Shown here piece by piece: positions 53,701 to 62,913 of a DNA stretch of 64,000 bases. Positions within the stretch are counted from its first letter, which is position 1, and every line of letters starts with the position of its first letter. The notes under the pieces were generated by a model, which saw nothing but the letters and a program-made list of their open reading frames with translations, was not told the DNA's origin and did not search any database. The translations under genes and the position numbers were made by a program. This DNA is from Comamonas antarctica (lineage in GTDB: Bacteria; Pseudomonadota; Gammaproteobacteria; Burkholderiales; Burkholderiaceae_C), in NCBI RefSeq assembly GCF_013363755.1, contig NZ_CP054840.1, positions 2,535,501 through 2,599,500 on the forward strand, written 5' to 3'.

Positions 53701-56643
53701 TCAGGGCTCGATGTCGTCGAGGCGCAGCCTGCGCCCTTGCCTGACCATTGCTTCGAACTCCTGCGCCGACACCGGCTTGCTGAAGTAGTAGCCCTGGATC
53801 TCGTCGCAGCCGTGGGCGCGCAGCATGCGGCAGTGCTCGGCGGTTTCCACGCCTTCGGCAATCACCTTGAGCCGCAGGTTGTGCGCCAGCGTGATGACGG
53901 CACGCACGATGGTCGCATCATCGGGCTTGTCGAGCATGTTCTGCACGAAGGACTGGTCGATCTTCAGCGTATCGACACGGAAGTTCTTCAGGTGGCTGAG
54001 GTTGGAATAGCCGGTGCCGAAGTCGTCGATGGACAGCTTCACGCCCGCGGCCTTGAGCTGGTCGAAGGTCGCGATCATGCGCTCGACGTCCTGCGCGATC
54101 AGGCTTTCCGTCAGCTCCAGCTCCAGCAGCTCGGGCGCGAGCCCGGTCTCCGCCAGCATGCCCAGCGCCCACTGCGCCAGATCCTGCTGCAGCAGCTGGG
54201 CCGCGGAAATGTTCACAGCCACGGGGATGCGCGGCAGGCCCGCATCCGACCAGGCCCTGGCCTGCATGCAGGCCGTGCGCAGCACCCAGTCGCTGATCGG
54301 CAGGATCAACCCGGATTCCTCGGCCACCGGAATGAACTTGCCCGGTGGAATGAGCCCCAACTGCGGATGGTGCCAGCGCACCAGCGCCTCGCAGCCGATG
54401 ATCTCGCCGCTGCACAGGTTGACCTTGGGCTGGTACACCAGGCGCAGCTGCCCTGCCGCCGGCGCCAGGCGCAGCAGCGTCTCGAGGTGCACGCGCTCCT
54501 GCATGCGCTCGTCCATCTCGGGCGAGAACTTGGCGTAGGTGTTGCGGCCGCCGTGCTTGGCCCGGTACATGGCCTGGTCGGCATTGCGGATCAGCGTTTC
54601 CGGATCGACGCCATCCTGGGGGTAGGCGCTCACGCCGATGCTGACCGACAGATGGATCTCGCGCCCCTGCAGCGCCAGCGGCGGCCGGATGCAGGCAATC
54701 AGGCCCTCGGCAATGGCCTGCGCCTGGCTCACGTCGTACAGCCCGTCGAGCAGTACCAGGAATTCGTCGCCACCGTGGCGCGCCACGGTGTGGCCCTCGG
54801 GCAGCGCGGCCACCAGCCGCGCGCTGATGGCCTTGATGACTTCGTCGCCAAACGGATGGCCGTATGCGTCATTGACCAGCTTGAAACGGTCGAGGTCGAG
54901 CAGCAGCACCGCCACCGTCTTGCCGGAAACCTGGGCCTGGGCAATCAGGCGCTGCAGCCGGTCCTGCAGCAGATGCCGGTTGGGCAGGTCGGTGAGCGCA
55001 TCGTGCGTGGCCAGATGGCGCAGCCGCCGCTCGGCACGCTTGCGCTGCGAGATGTCGCTGCCCAGCCCGACGAAGCCGCGCACGCCTTCATGCGAGAAGC
55101 CCACGCCCGTGAACAGGCAGGGCACGCGCGTGCCATCCGACATCTCGTAGCTGGCTTCGAAATGCGCCATGCCGGTTTCCAGCACCTCGGCAATCTTGGC
55201 CGCGGCACGCTCGCGTTCATCCACAGGCATGAGGCGGGTCAGTTCCATGCCCTCGAGCTGCTGCGCGCTCATGCCCGTCACCTGCTCGAGATTGCGGTTC
55301 CAGCGCTGCAGCCGCGCGTTTTCGTCGCAGTGGTAGAACACGCCGGGCAGGCTGTTGAGCACGGCGTCGGCGTAGTTGCGCTCCTGGCGCAGCGCCGCGG
55401 TTTGCGCCGCGAGCTGCGTCTCGCGCAATCCCAGGGCATCCGCCATGCGCACCAGCGCTTCTCCGAGGCGCGCGGTTTCGCGGTATTGCCCCGACGATGG
55501 CGCGAGCACCAGCGCATCCGCCGTGCCCGATTCACCCGCGCGTTCGACGCTTTGCGCCAGTTCCGCCAGCGGCCGGCCGATGCGCCGCGCCATGCGTGCC
55601 GCGACCAGCATCAGGCCCAGCGCCATGGCCAACGCCATGCCGGCCATCTGGTAGAGCTGGGTGCGCAGCGGCCCGTCGATCAGCGGTGCCTGGCGCGTCG
55701 CCACCACCGTCCACGGCAGCCCGCCCTTGAGCTCGATGGTCCTGCTTGCCGCCCAATGCTCCGTGTCGCCCGAGCGCAGCTTGCGGGCACCGGCGCCGCC
55801 CGGGCGCTGCAGCCATGCGGCAAGCGCCTCCGGGACGGCCAGCGGATGGGCGTCGACCGCCAGATCGCCGATCAGCCTCGGGTTCGCGCCCTGCTCCACG
55901 ATCTGCAGCTGCACGCCATACTCACTCGACAGGTAGCGCAGGAAACGGTTGAGCGCCGGCAGGTCGATATCGACATCGAGCGCGCCGATCAGCCCGCCCT
56001 GCGCGTCGCGCAAGGCCTTGACGTAGCTCAGTCCCCAGGGCGGCGTTCCTTCGCGGGTGTGCAGCAGCCATTGGTACGAAGGCAGCCACAGGCCCTGCTG
56101 CGTTCTGCGCTGCGCCGCCTGGTAGAAGGGCCGCTGCCGCGCGTCGTAGCCGCTGACCGGCTGGGTCGCATGCGGCTCGAAGCCCCGGTCCGTGAGCAGG
56201 AAGTTCTCGATGCGGACCGCGTCGGGCCGGGTACCCGGATGCAGCCAGAGCAGGATATCGCCCTGCGCCGTGCGCTCGAGCGTGCCGTATTCGCCATACC
56301 GGTCCAGCACCACGCCCAGATAGCTCAGCTCGGGGCGCTGCTCGAACGCCGACAGCGACATCTCCAACACCCTGCGAAGCCCCGCAGCGTTGCCGTCGGC
56401 AAACTCCGCGCCGCGCGCCACGCGCTCCACGGAGGCGGCCGTCATCTCGGTGGCCTCGAGCAGCATGCGCAGCCGCTCCTCGGAGCGGTCCAGCGCCTGC
56501 ATCAGATCCCGCTGGGCGGCCTCCCGGGTATGCGAGATCGCCAGCCATGCCGTGCCGGCCAGCGCTGCAATGCCCACTGCGAGGACCAGCTTGCCGACGT
56601 TTCGCACCAGCGCTTGAAAGAACGATCCCACGGGCTTTTGCAT
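53701..56643 (-). CDS. Membrane sensor with PAS, GGDEF and EAL domains (c-di-GMP turnover)
   Basis: A 980-aa protein with membrane helix 1 (about 15-37), a periplasmic Cache-type sensor domain (about 40-315; G-Y-D-A-R-Q-R-P-F-Y) and helix 2 (about 325-350). HAMP, a PAS domain (about 420-545), a GGDEF domain with intact G-G-D-E-F (624-628) and an EAL domain with E-A-L-V-R-W (752-757), D-D-F-G-T-G-Y and E-L-T-E-S follow. Both enzymatic sites look complete, so it could make or degrade c-di-GMP; often one activity dominates. It lies in the same neighbourhood as the c-di-GMP-controlled adhesin locus. The ribosome binding site is weak. Confidence 0.94.
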   Translation of the reverse strand: MQKPVGSFFQALVRNVGKLVLAVGIAALAGTAWLAISHTREAAQRDLMQALDRSEERLRMLLEATEMTAASVERVARGAEFADGNAAGLRRVLEMSLSAFEQRPELSYLGVVLDRYGEYGTLERTAQGDILLWLHPGTRPDAVRIENFLLTDRGFEPHATQPVSGYDARQRPFYQAAQRRTQQGLWLPSYQWLLHTREGTPPWGLSYVKALRDAQGGLIGALDVDIDLPALNRFLRYLSSEYGVQLQIVEQGANPRLIGDLAVDAHPLAVPEALAAWLQRPGGAGARKLRSGDTEHWAASRTIELKGGLPWTVVATRQAPLIDGPLRTQLYQMAGMALAMALGLMLVAARMARRIGRPLAELAQSVERAGESGTADALVLAPSSGQYRETARLGEALVRMADALGLRETQLAAQTAALRQERNYADAVLNSLPGVFYHCDENARLQRWNRNLEQVTGMSAQQLEGMELTRLMPVDERERAAAKIAEVLETGMAHFEASYEMSDGTRVPCLFTGVGFSHEGVRGFVGLGSDISQRKRAERRLRHLATHDALTDLPNRHLLQDRLQRLIAQAQVSGKTVAVLLLDLDRFKLVNDAYGHPFGDEVIKAISARLVAALPEGHTVARHGGDEFLVLLDGLYDVSQAQAIAEGLIACIRPPLALQGREIHLSVSIGVSAYPQDGVDPETLIRNADQAMYRAKHGGRNTYAKFSPEMDERMQERVHLETLLRLAPAAGQLRLVYQPKVNLCSGEIIGCEALVRWHHPQLGLIPPGKFIPVAEESGLILPISDWVLRTACMQARAWSDAGLPRIPVAVNISAAQLLQQDLAQWALGMLAETGLAPELLELELTESLIAQDVERMIATFDQLKAAGVKLSIDDFGTGYSNLSHLKNFRVDTLKIDQSFVQNMLDKPDDATIVRAVITLAHNLRLKVIAEGVETAEHCRMLRAHGCDEIQGYYFSKPVSAQEFEAMVRQGRRLRLDDIEP

Positions 56644-56776
56644 TGCTGATTGAAAGAAGACCCAAGATGCTTTGGATTCTCAATCATTTAGCAGAAATGT
56701 TACAAGCGATTACTTCAGGGACACACGCACATATAGGGTTGAGGACAAGCCGCCAAGGGGACGAACCGAGAAAACA

Positions 56777-56811
56777 AAAAACCTCCCGGACCGTTCGGTC
56801 GGGGAGGTTTT
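56777..56811 (-). terminator. Rho-independent terminator of tRNA-Val copy 2
   Basis: On the minus strand AAAACCTCCCC and GGGAGGTTTT pair, with an inner stem GACC/GGTC, and the stem runs into TTTTTT. It is 15 bp past the tRNA 3' end, the same arrangement as for copy 1 but with a different stem sequence. Confidence 0.9.
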
Positions 56812-56826
56812 GCACCAGTGGTTAAT

Positions 56827-56903
56827 TGGTAGGCGCGATTGGACTCGAACCAACGACCCCCACCATGTCAAGGTGGTGCTCTAACCAGCTGAGCTACGCG
56901 CCT
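56827..56903 (-). tRNA. tRNA-Val (anticodon GAC), copy 2
   Basis: All 77 bases, including the encoded CCA, are identical to the copy at 26387-26463 and have the same orientation. The acceptor, D, anticodon (loop TTGACAT) and T arms all pair normally. Confidence 0.97.
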
Positions 56904-56919
56904 GTTGTTCGATTCAATA

Positions 56920-56925
56920 AGTATA
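56920..56925 (-). promoter_or_regulatory. -10 element of tRNA-Val copy 2
   Basis: TATACT on the minus strand, again inside TGCTATACTT, lies 16 bp before the tRNA 5' end. The surrounding sequence differs from that at copy 1, so the conserved ten bases are likely functional. Confidence 0.65.
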
Positions 56926-56987
56926 GCATCGGGAACCACCCGTTTTTTCCGAACCGCGCGACTTTTTTGCAGATCGCGCGGTTTTCA

Positions 56988-59216
56988 TCAGCGCCGGCGC
57001 GCCGAGCGCACGCCCTCGACGCCGGCGACGATGCCCAGCACCTTGCTGAGCCGGCCCGAGTCGGAGACCTCGACGGTGAACGTCATCCAGGCCGTGCCCT
57101 TCACCGATTGCGTCTGCACGCCGATCACATTGGTTTTCTCGCGCGCAAACACATCGGAGATGTCGCGCAGCAGGCCCTGGCGGTCGGTGGCTTCGACGGC
57201 GACGTCAACCGGGTAGACCGCCGCGCCCACCGCCGCCTTGGGCATGCCCCAGGCGACATCGATGACGCGCTCGCTGCTGCGCGCGGCCATCTCGCGGAAG
57301 TTGGAGCAGTCGCTGCGGTGCACGCTCACACCCTTGCCGCGCGTGACGAAGCCGCGGATATCGTCGGGCGGCGCCGGCTTGCAGCACTTGGCCAGCTGCG
57401 TCATCAGCGAGTCGATGCCCACCACCAGCACCCCGCCCTTGGGCACGGTGTCGCTGCCGCGCGCCTTGCGCACCGGCGAGAAGGCCTCTTCCTCCTCCTC
57501 GGGCTCGGGCGGGCGCAGCACGGCTTCGATGTTGCGCAGCGAGTATTCATCCTTGCCCACGACCTCGAACAGCGCATCGGCCGACTTGAAGCCGAGCTGC
57601 ACCGCAAGATCCTCGAGCTTGACCGCGGTCTTGCCTTCGCGCTGCAGCAGCTTTTCCACGGCCTCGCGCCCGCGCGCCACGGTCTCGTGCGTGGCCTGGG
57701 CGTTGAACCAGGCGCGCACCTTTGCGCGCGCGCGGTGGCTGATCAGGTAGCCCAGCTCGGCGTTGAGCCAGTCGCGCGAAGGCCGGTCTTCCTTGACGGT
57801 GGTGATCTCCACGGTCTGGCCGTTTTTCAGCGGCGTGTTCAGCGGCACCATCGCGCCGTCGACGCGCGCGCCGCGGCAGCGGTGGCCCAGGCTGGTGTGC
57901 ACCGAATAGGCGAAGTCGACGGGCGTGGCGCCCTGGGGCAGCTCGATCACGGCCGCATCGGGCGTGAGCACATAGATGCGGTCCTCGAACAAGCCGCGAT
58001 GCGAGGGCGTACCCGCCAGGTCGCTGCCCCAGGCCAGCAGCTGGCGCAGCACCGCGATCTTGGCGTCGTACTCGCTGCTCGCGCTGACCCCTGCATAGCC
58101 CTTGGCGCCGGCTTCCTTGTAGGCCCAGTGCGCGGCCACGCCATGCTCGGCGTGGTCGTGCATGGCCTGGGTGCGGATCTGGATCTCGATGGCACGGCCG
58201 TTCTCGTCGCGCACCACGGTGTGCAGCGACTGGTAGCCGTTGGCCTTGGGGCGCGCGATGTAGTCGTCGAACTCGGCCTCGATGGGCGTGAAATGCTCGT
58301 GCACCCACGACAGCGCCGCATAGCAGTCCTTGACGGTCGGCACCACCACGCGCAGCGCGCGGATATCGAACACTTGGTCGAAGTCCAGCGACTTGCCGCG
58401 CATCTTCTTGACGATGCTGTAGATATGCTTGGGCCGGCCCTGCACCGTGGCGCTGATGCTGTAGGCGCGCAGATCGCTCTCGAGCCGCCCGCGCAGCTGC
58501 TCCATGAAGACTTCACGCTCGGTGCGCTTCTCGTCGAGCAGGCGCGCGATCTCGCGGTAGGTATCGGGCTCGAGAAAGCGGAACGACAGGTCCTCGAGCT
58601 CCCACTTGATCTGCCAGATGCCCAGCCGGTTGGCCAGCGGCGCGAACACGTGCAGCGCCTCGCGTGCGATGCCCGGCGACACCGGATGCTTGCTGGCGGC
58701 GTAGTAGCGCAGCGTCTGCAGGCGCGAGGCCAGGCGCAGCAGCACCACGCGCAGGTCGCGCGAGAAACCCAGCAGCATCTTGCGCACGGTCTCGGTCTGC
58801 GCCGCCGCGTCGTCGACATGGTGGGAGCTGTTCTCGGCGGCGCGCGCCTGCTGCTGCACGCGCATCAGCTTGGTGGTTTCGACGGCCAGCGTGGCGAAGT
58901 TCTCGCCGAACACCTTGGAGATCACTTCCTGCGGCCGGTTCAGGTGGAAGCTGGCATGCACCAGGTAGCACGCCGCCTGCATGGTTTCGGAGCCGCCGAT
59001 GCCCTTGAGGATGGCAGCCACCGCGTCGGCATGGGCCAGGATGTTCTCGCCCGAGGCCATGGTTTCGTTGGCCAGCAGCGGCTCGGCAAACGAGCGCGCG
59101 CGCGCCAGCGCATTGGCCTGGTCGGGCATATTGGCGGAGGTGGCCTTGATCAGCTGCGGAACAGGCGCGCTGTGGGCGTCATCGCCGCCGGGGGCAATGG
59201 TGAGTCCGCTTTTCAT
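56988..59216 (-). CDS. relA: RelA-type (p)ppGpp synthetase
   Basis: A 742-aa RelA/SpoT homologue. The N-terminal hydrolase region lacks the H-D and E-D metal motifs (it reads A-C-Y-L-V-H-A-S-F-H-L-N), so hydrolysis is not expected. The synthetase domain has E-F-D-D (315-318) followed by Y-I-A-R-P-K-A-N-G-Y-Q-S-L-H-T, the RelA-type acidic signature. TGS (about 410-470), a helical region, the Cys-rich segment A-K-C-C-K-P...H-R-S-D-C (about 610-645) and ACT (about 665-740) follow, as in ribosome-bound RelA. It makes (p)ppGpp during amino-acid starvation. The start overlaps the upstream hydrolase stop by ATGA. Confidence 0.94.
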   Translation of the reverse strand: MKSGLTIAPGGDDAHSAPVPQLIKATSANMPDQANALARARSFAEPLLANETMASGENILAHADAVAAILKGIGGSETMQAACYLVHASFHLNRPQEVISKVFGENFATLAVETTKLMRVQQQARAAENSSHHVDDAAAQTETVRKMLLGFSRDLRVVLLRLASRLQTLRYYAASKHPVSPGIAREALHVFAPLANRLGIWQIKWELEDLSFRFLEPDTYREIARLLDEKRTEREVFMEQLRGRLESDLRAYSISATVQGRPKHIYSIVKKMRGKSLDFDQVFDIRALRVVVPTVKDCYAALSWVHEHFTPIEAEFDDYIARPKANGYQSLHTVVRDENGRAIEIQIRTQAMHDHAEHGVAAHWAYKEAGAKGYAGVSASSEYDAKIAVLRQLLAWGSDLAGTPSHRGLFEDRIYVLTPDAAVIELPQGATPVDFAYSVHTSLGHRCRGARVDGAMVPLNTPLKNGQTVEITTVKEDRPSRDWLNAELGYLISHRARAKVRAWFNAQATHETVARGREAVEKLLQREGKTAVKLEDLAVQLGFKSADALFEVVGKDEYSLRNIEAVLRPPEPEEEEEAFSPVRKARGSDTVPKGGVLVVGIDSLMTQLAKCCKPAPPDDIRGFVTRGKGVSVHRSDCSNFREMAARSSERVIDVAWGMPKAAVGAAVYPVDVAVEATDRQGLLRDISDVFAREKTNVIGVQTQSVKGTAWMTFTVEVSDSGRLSKVLGIVAGVEGVRSARRR

Positions 59217-60196
59217 GGCTGTGCTCCCGTGGCCAGCGCCGCCTCCGGCGTATCGGATTGCGGCGCGGTCCAGCCGGGCAACAGGAAGCGCGCGACCAGC
59301 GCCACCTGGTCGTCGGCGACCAGCGTGGGCGCATGCCCGACACCCGACAGTGACACGATGCGCGCGCGCGGCCCGCGCTCGGCCATGGCCTGCGCGGTCT
59401 CGACCGACAGCAGATCGGACTGCGCGCCGCGGATCAGCAGCGTCTGCGCCCGGATGCTGTCATAGGCCGCCCACAGCCAGGCCTCGCTGGCCAATGCCAT
59501 TTCGGGGTTCATGGCCTGCAGCGGCATGGCTATGTCGGGGTCGTAATGCAGCTGCAGCCCGCCTTCGAGGCGCGGCCTGAGCATCGGCGCCGTGAGGTCC
59601 AGCCACTGCTGCTCGGTGTGCGGCCCGAAGCCCGCGGAAATCAGGCGCAGCGCGTCGGCCGCCTGCAGCAGCGTGGTGAAGACCATGGGCTTGCCCAGGT
59701 ACTCGCCGATGCGCAGCAGCGCCTGCCATTGCACGCGCGGGCCGACATCGTTGAGCACCAGGCGATGGATGGGCACGGGCGACGCAAAGGGCGTATCGCT
59801 GGCCAGCAGCATGCCGATCAGCCCGCCCATGCTGGTGCCGACCCAGTCGAGCGTGGCGATCGGCGCGCGCGCCTGCAGCTGCGCGATCAGCGCCTGCATG
59901 TCGGCGGCGTAGCGCGGCAGGCCATAGTCCATGGGGTCGGCCAGCCAGTCGCTGTGGCCGCGGCCGGCGACATCGGGGCAGACCACGCGCGCATGGCGGC
60001 TCAGCGCGCGCGCCAGCACGTCGAAGTCGCGTGCCTGGCGCGAGAGCCCATGCACGCAGATGATCACATGCGGGTGATCGGGGTTGCCCGTCGCGTTCCA
60101 CTCCCAGTAGGCCATGCGGTGCACATCGGACCCCTCGGCCTGCGCCGCGGTGGCGGCACCGGGGCACAGTACGTAGTTGAGCGTAGGTTCATTCAT
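59213..60196 (-). CDS. Alpha/beta-fold hydrolase
   Basis: A 327-aa alpha/beta hydrolase with oxyanion motif V-H-G-L-S-R, nucleophile Ser122 in G-T-S-M-G-G, an acidic residue in R-G-A-Q-S-D and the histidine in G-V-G-H-A-P. No signal peptide is evident, so it is cytosolic. It resembles MhpC-type C-C hydrolases and esterases, but the substrate cannot be told. It is translationally coupled to relA. The start at 60196 is preferred for giving a typical N-terminus; an in-frame ATG at 60232 is possible. It is divergent from the dehydrogenase gene at 60256. Confidence 0.87.
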   Translation of the reverse strand: MNEPTLNYVLCPGAATAAQAEGSDVHRMAYWEWNATGNPDHPHVIICVHGLSRQARDFDVLARALSRHARVVCPDVAGRGHSDWLADPMDYGLPRYAADMQALIAQLQARAPIATLDWVGTSMGGLIGMLLASDTPFASPVPIHRLVLNDVGPRVQWQALLRIGEYLGKPMVFTTLLQAADALRLISAGFGPHTEQQWLDLTAPMLRPRLEGGLQLHYDPDIAMPLQAMNPEMALASEAWLWAAYDSIRAQTLLIRGAQSDLLSVETAQAMAERGPRARIVSLSGVGHAPTLVADDQVALVARFLLPGWTAPQSDTPEAALATGAQP

Positions 60197-60255
60197 GGGG
60201 GCACAATCCAGCAGCACGGTTCGATAATGCATCGTAATTCATTCGGAGACCTTCC

Positions 60256-61050
60256 ATGCTGAAAGGCAAAACTGCGTTAGTCACAGGATCCACCAGCGGC
60301 ATCGGCCTTGGCATCGCCAAGGCGCTGGCCCAACAGGGCGCGAACGTCGTGCTCAACGGCTTTGGCGATGTCGAGGGCCCGCGCGCCGAGGTGCAGGCCG
60401 CAGGCCGGGCGCATGGCGCAAAGGTCGCCTACCACGGCGCGGACATGTCGCGCGTGGCCGACATCGAAGACATGGTGGCCTACAGCGTGCGCAATTTCGG
60501 CCAGGTCGACATCCTGGTGAACAACGCCGGCATCCAGCATGTCGCGCCCATCGAGGATTTCGCGCCCGAGCGCTGGGACGCGGTCATTGCGATCAACCTG
60601 TCGAGCGCCTTCCATGCCACGCGCCTGGTGCTGCCGTCCATGCAGGCCGCCGACAACGGCAAGGGCTGGGGCCGCATCATCAACGTGGCCTCGGTGCACG
60701 GCCTGGTCGGCTCGGCGCAGAAGTCGGCCTATGTCGCCGCCAAGCACGGCCTGGTCGGACTCACCAAGGTCTGCGCGCTGGAAAATGCCACGACGGGCAT
60801 CACCTGCAACGCCATCTGCCCGGGCTGGGTGCTCACGCCGCTGGTGCAAAAACAAGTCGACGCCAAGGCCGCCGACCAGGGCATCAGCGTGGCCGATGCG
60901 ACGAAGCAGCTGCTCGCGGAAAAGGAACCCTCGCTGCAGTTCACCACGCCCGAGGAGCTGGGCGCGCTGGCGGTGTTCTTCTGCTCGCCGGCGGGCGCGA
61001 ATGTGCGCGGCGTGGCCTGGAATATGGACGGGGGCTGGGCGGCGCAGTAA
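60256..61050 (+). CDS. 3-hydroxybutyrate dehydrogenase (short-chain dehydrogenase)
   Basis: A 264-aa SDR protein with the NAD-binding T-G-S-T-S-G-I-G (10-17), N-N-A-G (about 91-94), and the catalytic serine and Y159-V-A-A-K163. The substrate-loop sequence I-C-P-G-W-V-L-T-P-L-V and the overall pattern (A-S-V-H-G-L-V-G-S, Q-F-T-T-P-E-E-L-G) are those of bacterial D-3-hydroxybutyrate dehydrogenases. The enzyme converts 3-hydroxybutyrate to acetoacetate in polyhydroxybutyrate use. It has a GGAGA ribosome binding site. Confidence 0.9.
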   Translation: MLKGKTALVTGSTSGIGLGIAKALAQQGANVVLNGFGDVEGPRAEVQAAGRAHGAKVAYHGADMSRVADIEDMVAYSVRNFGQVDILVNNAGIQHVAPIEDFAPERWDAVIAINLSSAFHATRLVLPSMQAADNGKGWGRIINVASVHGLVGSAQKSAYVAAKHGLVGLTKVCALENATTGITCNAICPGWVLTPLVQKQVDAKAADQGISVADATKQLLAEKEPSLQFTTPEELGALAVFFCSPAGANVRGVAWNMDGGWAAQ

Positions 61051-61057
61051 TGTAGCC

Positions 61058-61159
61058 CCCACGTTCGCCCACTTCGTGTGGCTCTCTGCCCCCCGAGGGG
61101 GCGCGTTTTGCCTTGGGGCGGCCCGGCGGCAAAACCACCGCCCACGTTCGCCCACTTCG
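61058..61159. repeat. Direct repeat and hairpin downstream of the hydroxybutyrate dehydrogenase
   Basis: CCCACGTTCGCCCACTTCG occurs at 61058-61076 and again at 61141-61159. Between them a hairpin GCCCCC-CGA-GGGGGC (61088-61102) is followed by GCGTTTTG. The hairpin could end transcription of the gene at 60256. The element looks like a dispersed intergenic repeat. The 148-bp space between the convergent genes holds no ORF of note. Confidence 0.7.
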
Positions 61160-61198
61160 AGCGTATCTGGCTGGGGGCAAAGTCCCTCCGGATGCGGC

Positions 61199-61903
61199 TT
61201 ACTTCAGCATCTGCACCGACCCCGACACATTCACCATGACCTGGCTCTTGCCGGCTTCGACGGGAATCGGCGGCGCGGCTTCGGCAGTCATGCTCTTGGC
61301 CATCATCGCCACGCGCGGCGCGAAGCCCATGTCGTTGGTATTGACCGACACCTCGCGCACCGTATAGCGCTCGAAGCCGAAGGACTGGGCCAGTGCCTTG
61401 GCCTTGGCCTGGAAGCTCTGGATGGCTTCGGTCTGGGCCTGGCCCTCGACCTTTTCGCGGGCCTCGCGCGACAGGCCGAAGCCGGTCTGGCTCACGGGCA
61501 TGCCGTTGATCTTCGCCGCGGTGCGCGTGATGCGGTCGAAGTCGCGGCCCTGCAGCACGAGTTCGGCGCGGCCCTGCCAGCCGGTGATCTTGCCGTCCTT
61601 GTCATTGCGCGGATAGATACCGAAGTTGCCGGTGCGCACTTCCAACTGCCTCGGCTGTGCTTCTGCACGGGCCGTGGCCAGTGCCGCATCCAGCACCTGC
61701 TGCAGCTGCGACTGCACGGCGGCCGCATCGCGGCCCTCGCGCGTGGCGGCCAGCGTCATGACCAGCAGATCCTGCGTCACCTCGACGCTGCCCGTGCTCG
61801 ACAGTTGCAGCACATTGGCGGGTTCGGGCAGGGTTTGCGCGGCCGCCAGCCCGGCGCCGGTGCACAGCGCGCCCGCCACGAGCCATTGGGAGAATTTGTT
61901 CAT
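61199..61903 (-). CDS. SIMPL-domain (DUF541) periplasmic protein
   Basis: A 234-aa protein with a Sec signal peptide (about 1-22, cleavage A-A-A-Q) and a SIMPL/DUF541 domain (about 30-232). The latter shows L-S-S-T-G-S-V-E-V near the start, W-Q-G-R-A-E-L-V-L-Q-G-R-D-F in the centre and I-P-V-E-A-G-K-S-Q-V-M-V-N-V at the end. Proteins of this kind are periplasmic and linked loosely to oxidative-stress tolerance; their biochemical role is unknown. An AAGGAG site precedes ATG 61903. It is divergent from ompR, 212 bp away. Confidence 0.9.
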   Translation of the reverse strand: MNKFSQWLVAGALCTGAGLAAAQTLPEPANVLQLSSTGSVEVTQDLLVMTLAATREGRDAAAVQSQLQQVLDAALATARAEAQPRQLEVRTGNFGIYPRNDKDGKITGWQGRAELVLQGRDFDRITRTAAKINGMPVSQTGFGLSREAREKVEGQAQTEAIQSFQAKAKALAQSFGFERYTVREVSVNTNDMGFAPRVAMMAKSMTAEAAPPIPVEAGKSQVMVNVSGSVQMLK

Positions 61904-62115
61904 TGGTGCTCCTTCAGTTCAGGCGCCAAAGCATAGCGGTAAAGCACACCCCGCCGTGGCAGAGCGCGGCGTGCATGGATGTAAGTCCTGGCGACACGAT
62001 TAAGCATGTCGGGCAAAACTTGTAACACTTGGTGAAGGTTCTGGCAAAAACACGGATTTCGCGGATCAAGCTGGTCAGAATGGGCTCTGTTACAAATTGG
62101 ACCGAGGAAGAAAAC

Positions 62116-62847
62116 ATGGGCACACAGACCAACCGCACCGACAAGATCCTGGTGGTCGACGACGACGCGCGCATCCGCGATCTGCTGCGCCGCTACCTGA
62201 CTCAGGAAGGTTTCGAGATCATGATTGCCGAGGACGGCAAGGCCTTGAACCGCATTTTGCTGCGTGAGACCGTGGATCTGATCGTGCTGGACCTGATGAT
62301 GCCGGGCGAAGACGGCCTGTCCATCTGCCGCCGCCTGCGCGCCGCCAACGACCGCACGCCGATCATCATGCTGACCGCCAAGGGCGAGGATGTCGACCGC
62401 ATCGTCGGCCTCGAAGTCGGCGCCGACGACTACCTGGGCAAGCCCTTCAATCCACGCGAACTGCTGGCGCGCATCCACGCCGTGCTGCGCCGCCGCCCGC
62501 CGCAGGAAGCGCCTGGCGCCCCTTCCGGCGACAACGAGATCGTGAGCTTCGGCCCGTTTGCCTTCGACCTGGGCACGCGCGTGCTGCAGAAGAACGGCGA
62601 GGAACTGCCGCTGACCACGGGCGAATTCGCCATGCTCAAGGCCCTGGTGCGCCACCCGCGCCAGCCGCTGTCGCGCGAGAAGCTGGCGCTGCTGGCGCGC
62701 GGGCGCGAGTTCGAGCCTTTCGACCGCAGCCTCGACGTGCAGGTGTCGCGCCTGCGCAAGCTGATCGAGGAAGATCCGGCCGCGCCGCGCTACATCCAGA
62801 CGGTGTGGGGCGTGGGCTATGTGTTCGTGCCCGACGGCAACAACTGA
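62116..62847 (+). CDS. ompR: OmpR-type response regulator
   Basis: A 243-aa protein with a receiver domain (acidic D15-D16-D17, phospho-acceptor Asp59 in V-L-D-L-M-M-P-G, Lys in Y-L-G-K-P-F) and a winged-helix C-terminal domain ending T-V-W-G-V-G-Y-V-F. The sequence is very close to OmpR of Enterobacteria and RisA of Bordetella. The ATG at 62116 has a GAGGAAG site; an upstream in-frame start at 62029 has none. The following gene encodes its EnvZ-like kinase. The pair normally adjusts outer-membrane and osmotic responses. Confidence 0.94.
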   Translation: MGTQTNRTDKILVVDDDARIRDLLRRYLTQEGFEIMIAEDGKALNRILLRETVDLIVLDLMMPGEDGLSICRRLRAANDRTPIIMLTAKGEDVDRIVGLEVGADDYLGKPFNPRELLARIHAVLRRRPPQEAPGAPSGDNEIVSFGPFAFDLGTRVLQKNGEELPLTTGEFAMLKALVRHPRQPLSREKLALLARGREFEPFDRSLDVQVSRLRKLIEEDPAAPRYIQTVWGVGYVFVPDGNN

Positions 62848-62913
62848 TCACCCTGATCACCTTTTCCTGCCAGGACCATCTGCTTCCCCACCCCGCCCAG
62901 GCGCAAGCCACCG

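Noticed and set aside
26387..56903. A tRNA-integrated genomic island with attachment sites
   Set aside because: No integrase, transposase or short att-like duplication was seen. The second tRNA is a full functional gene with promoter and terminator, so an island is only a possibility.
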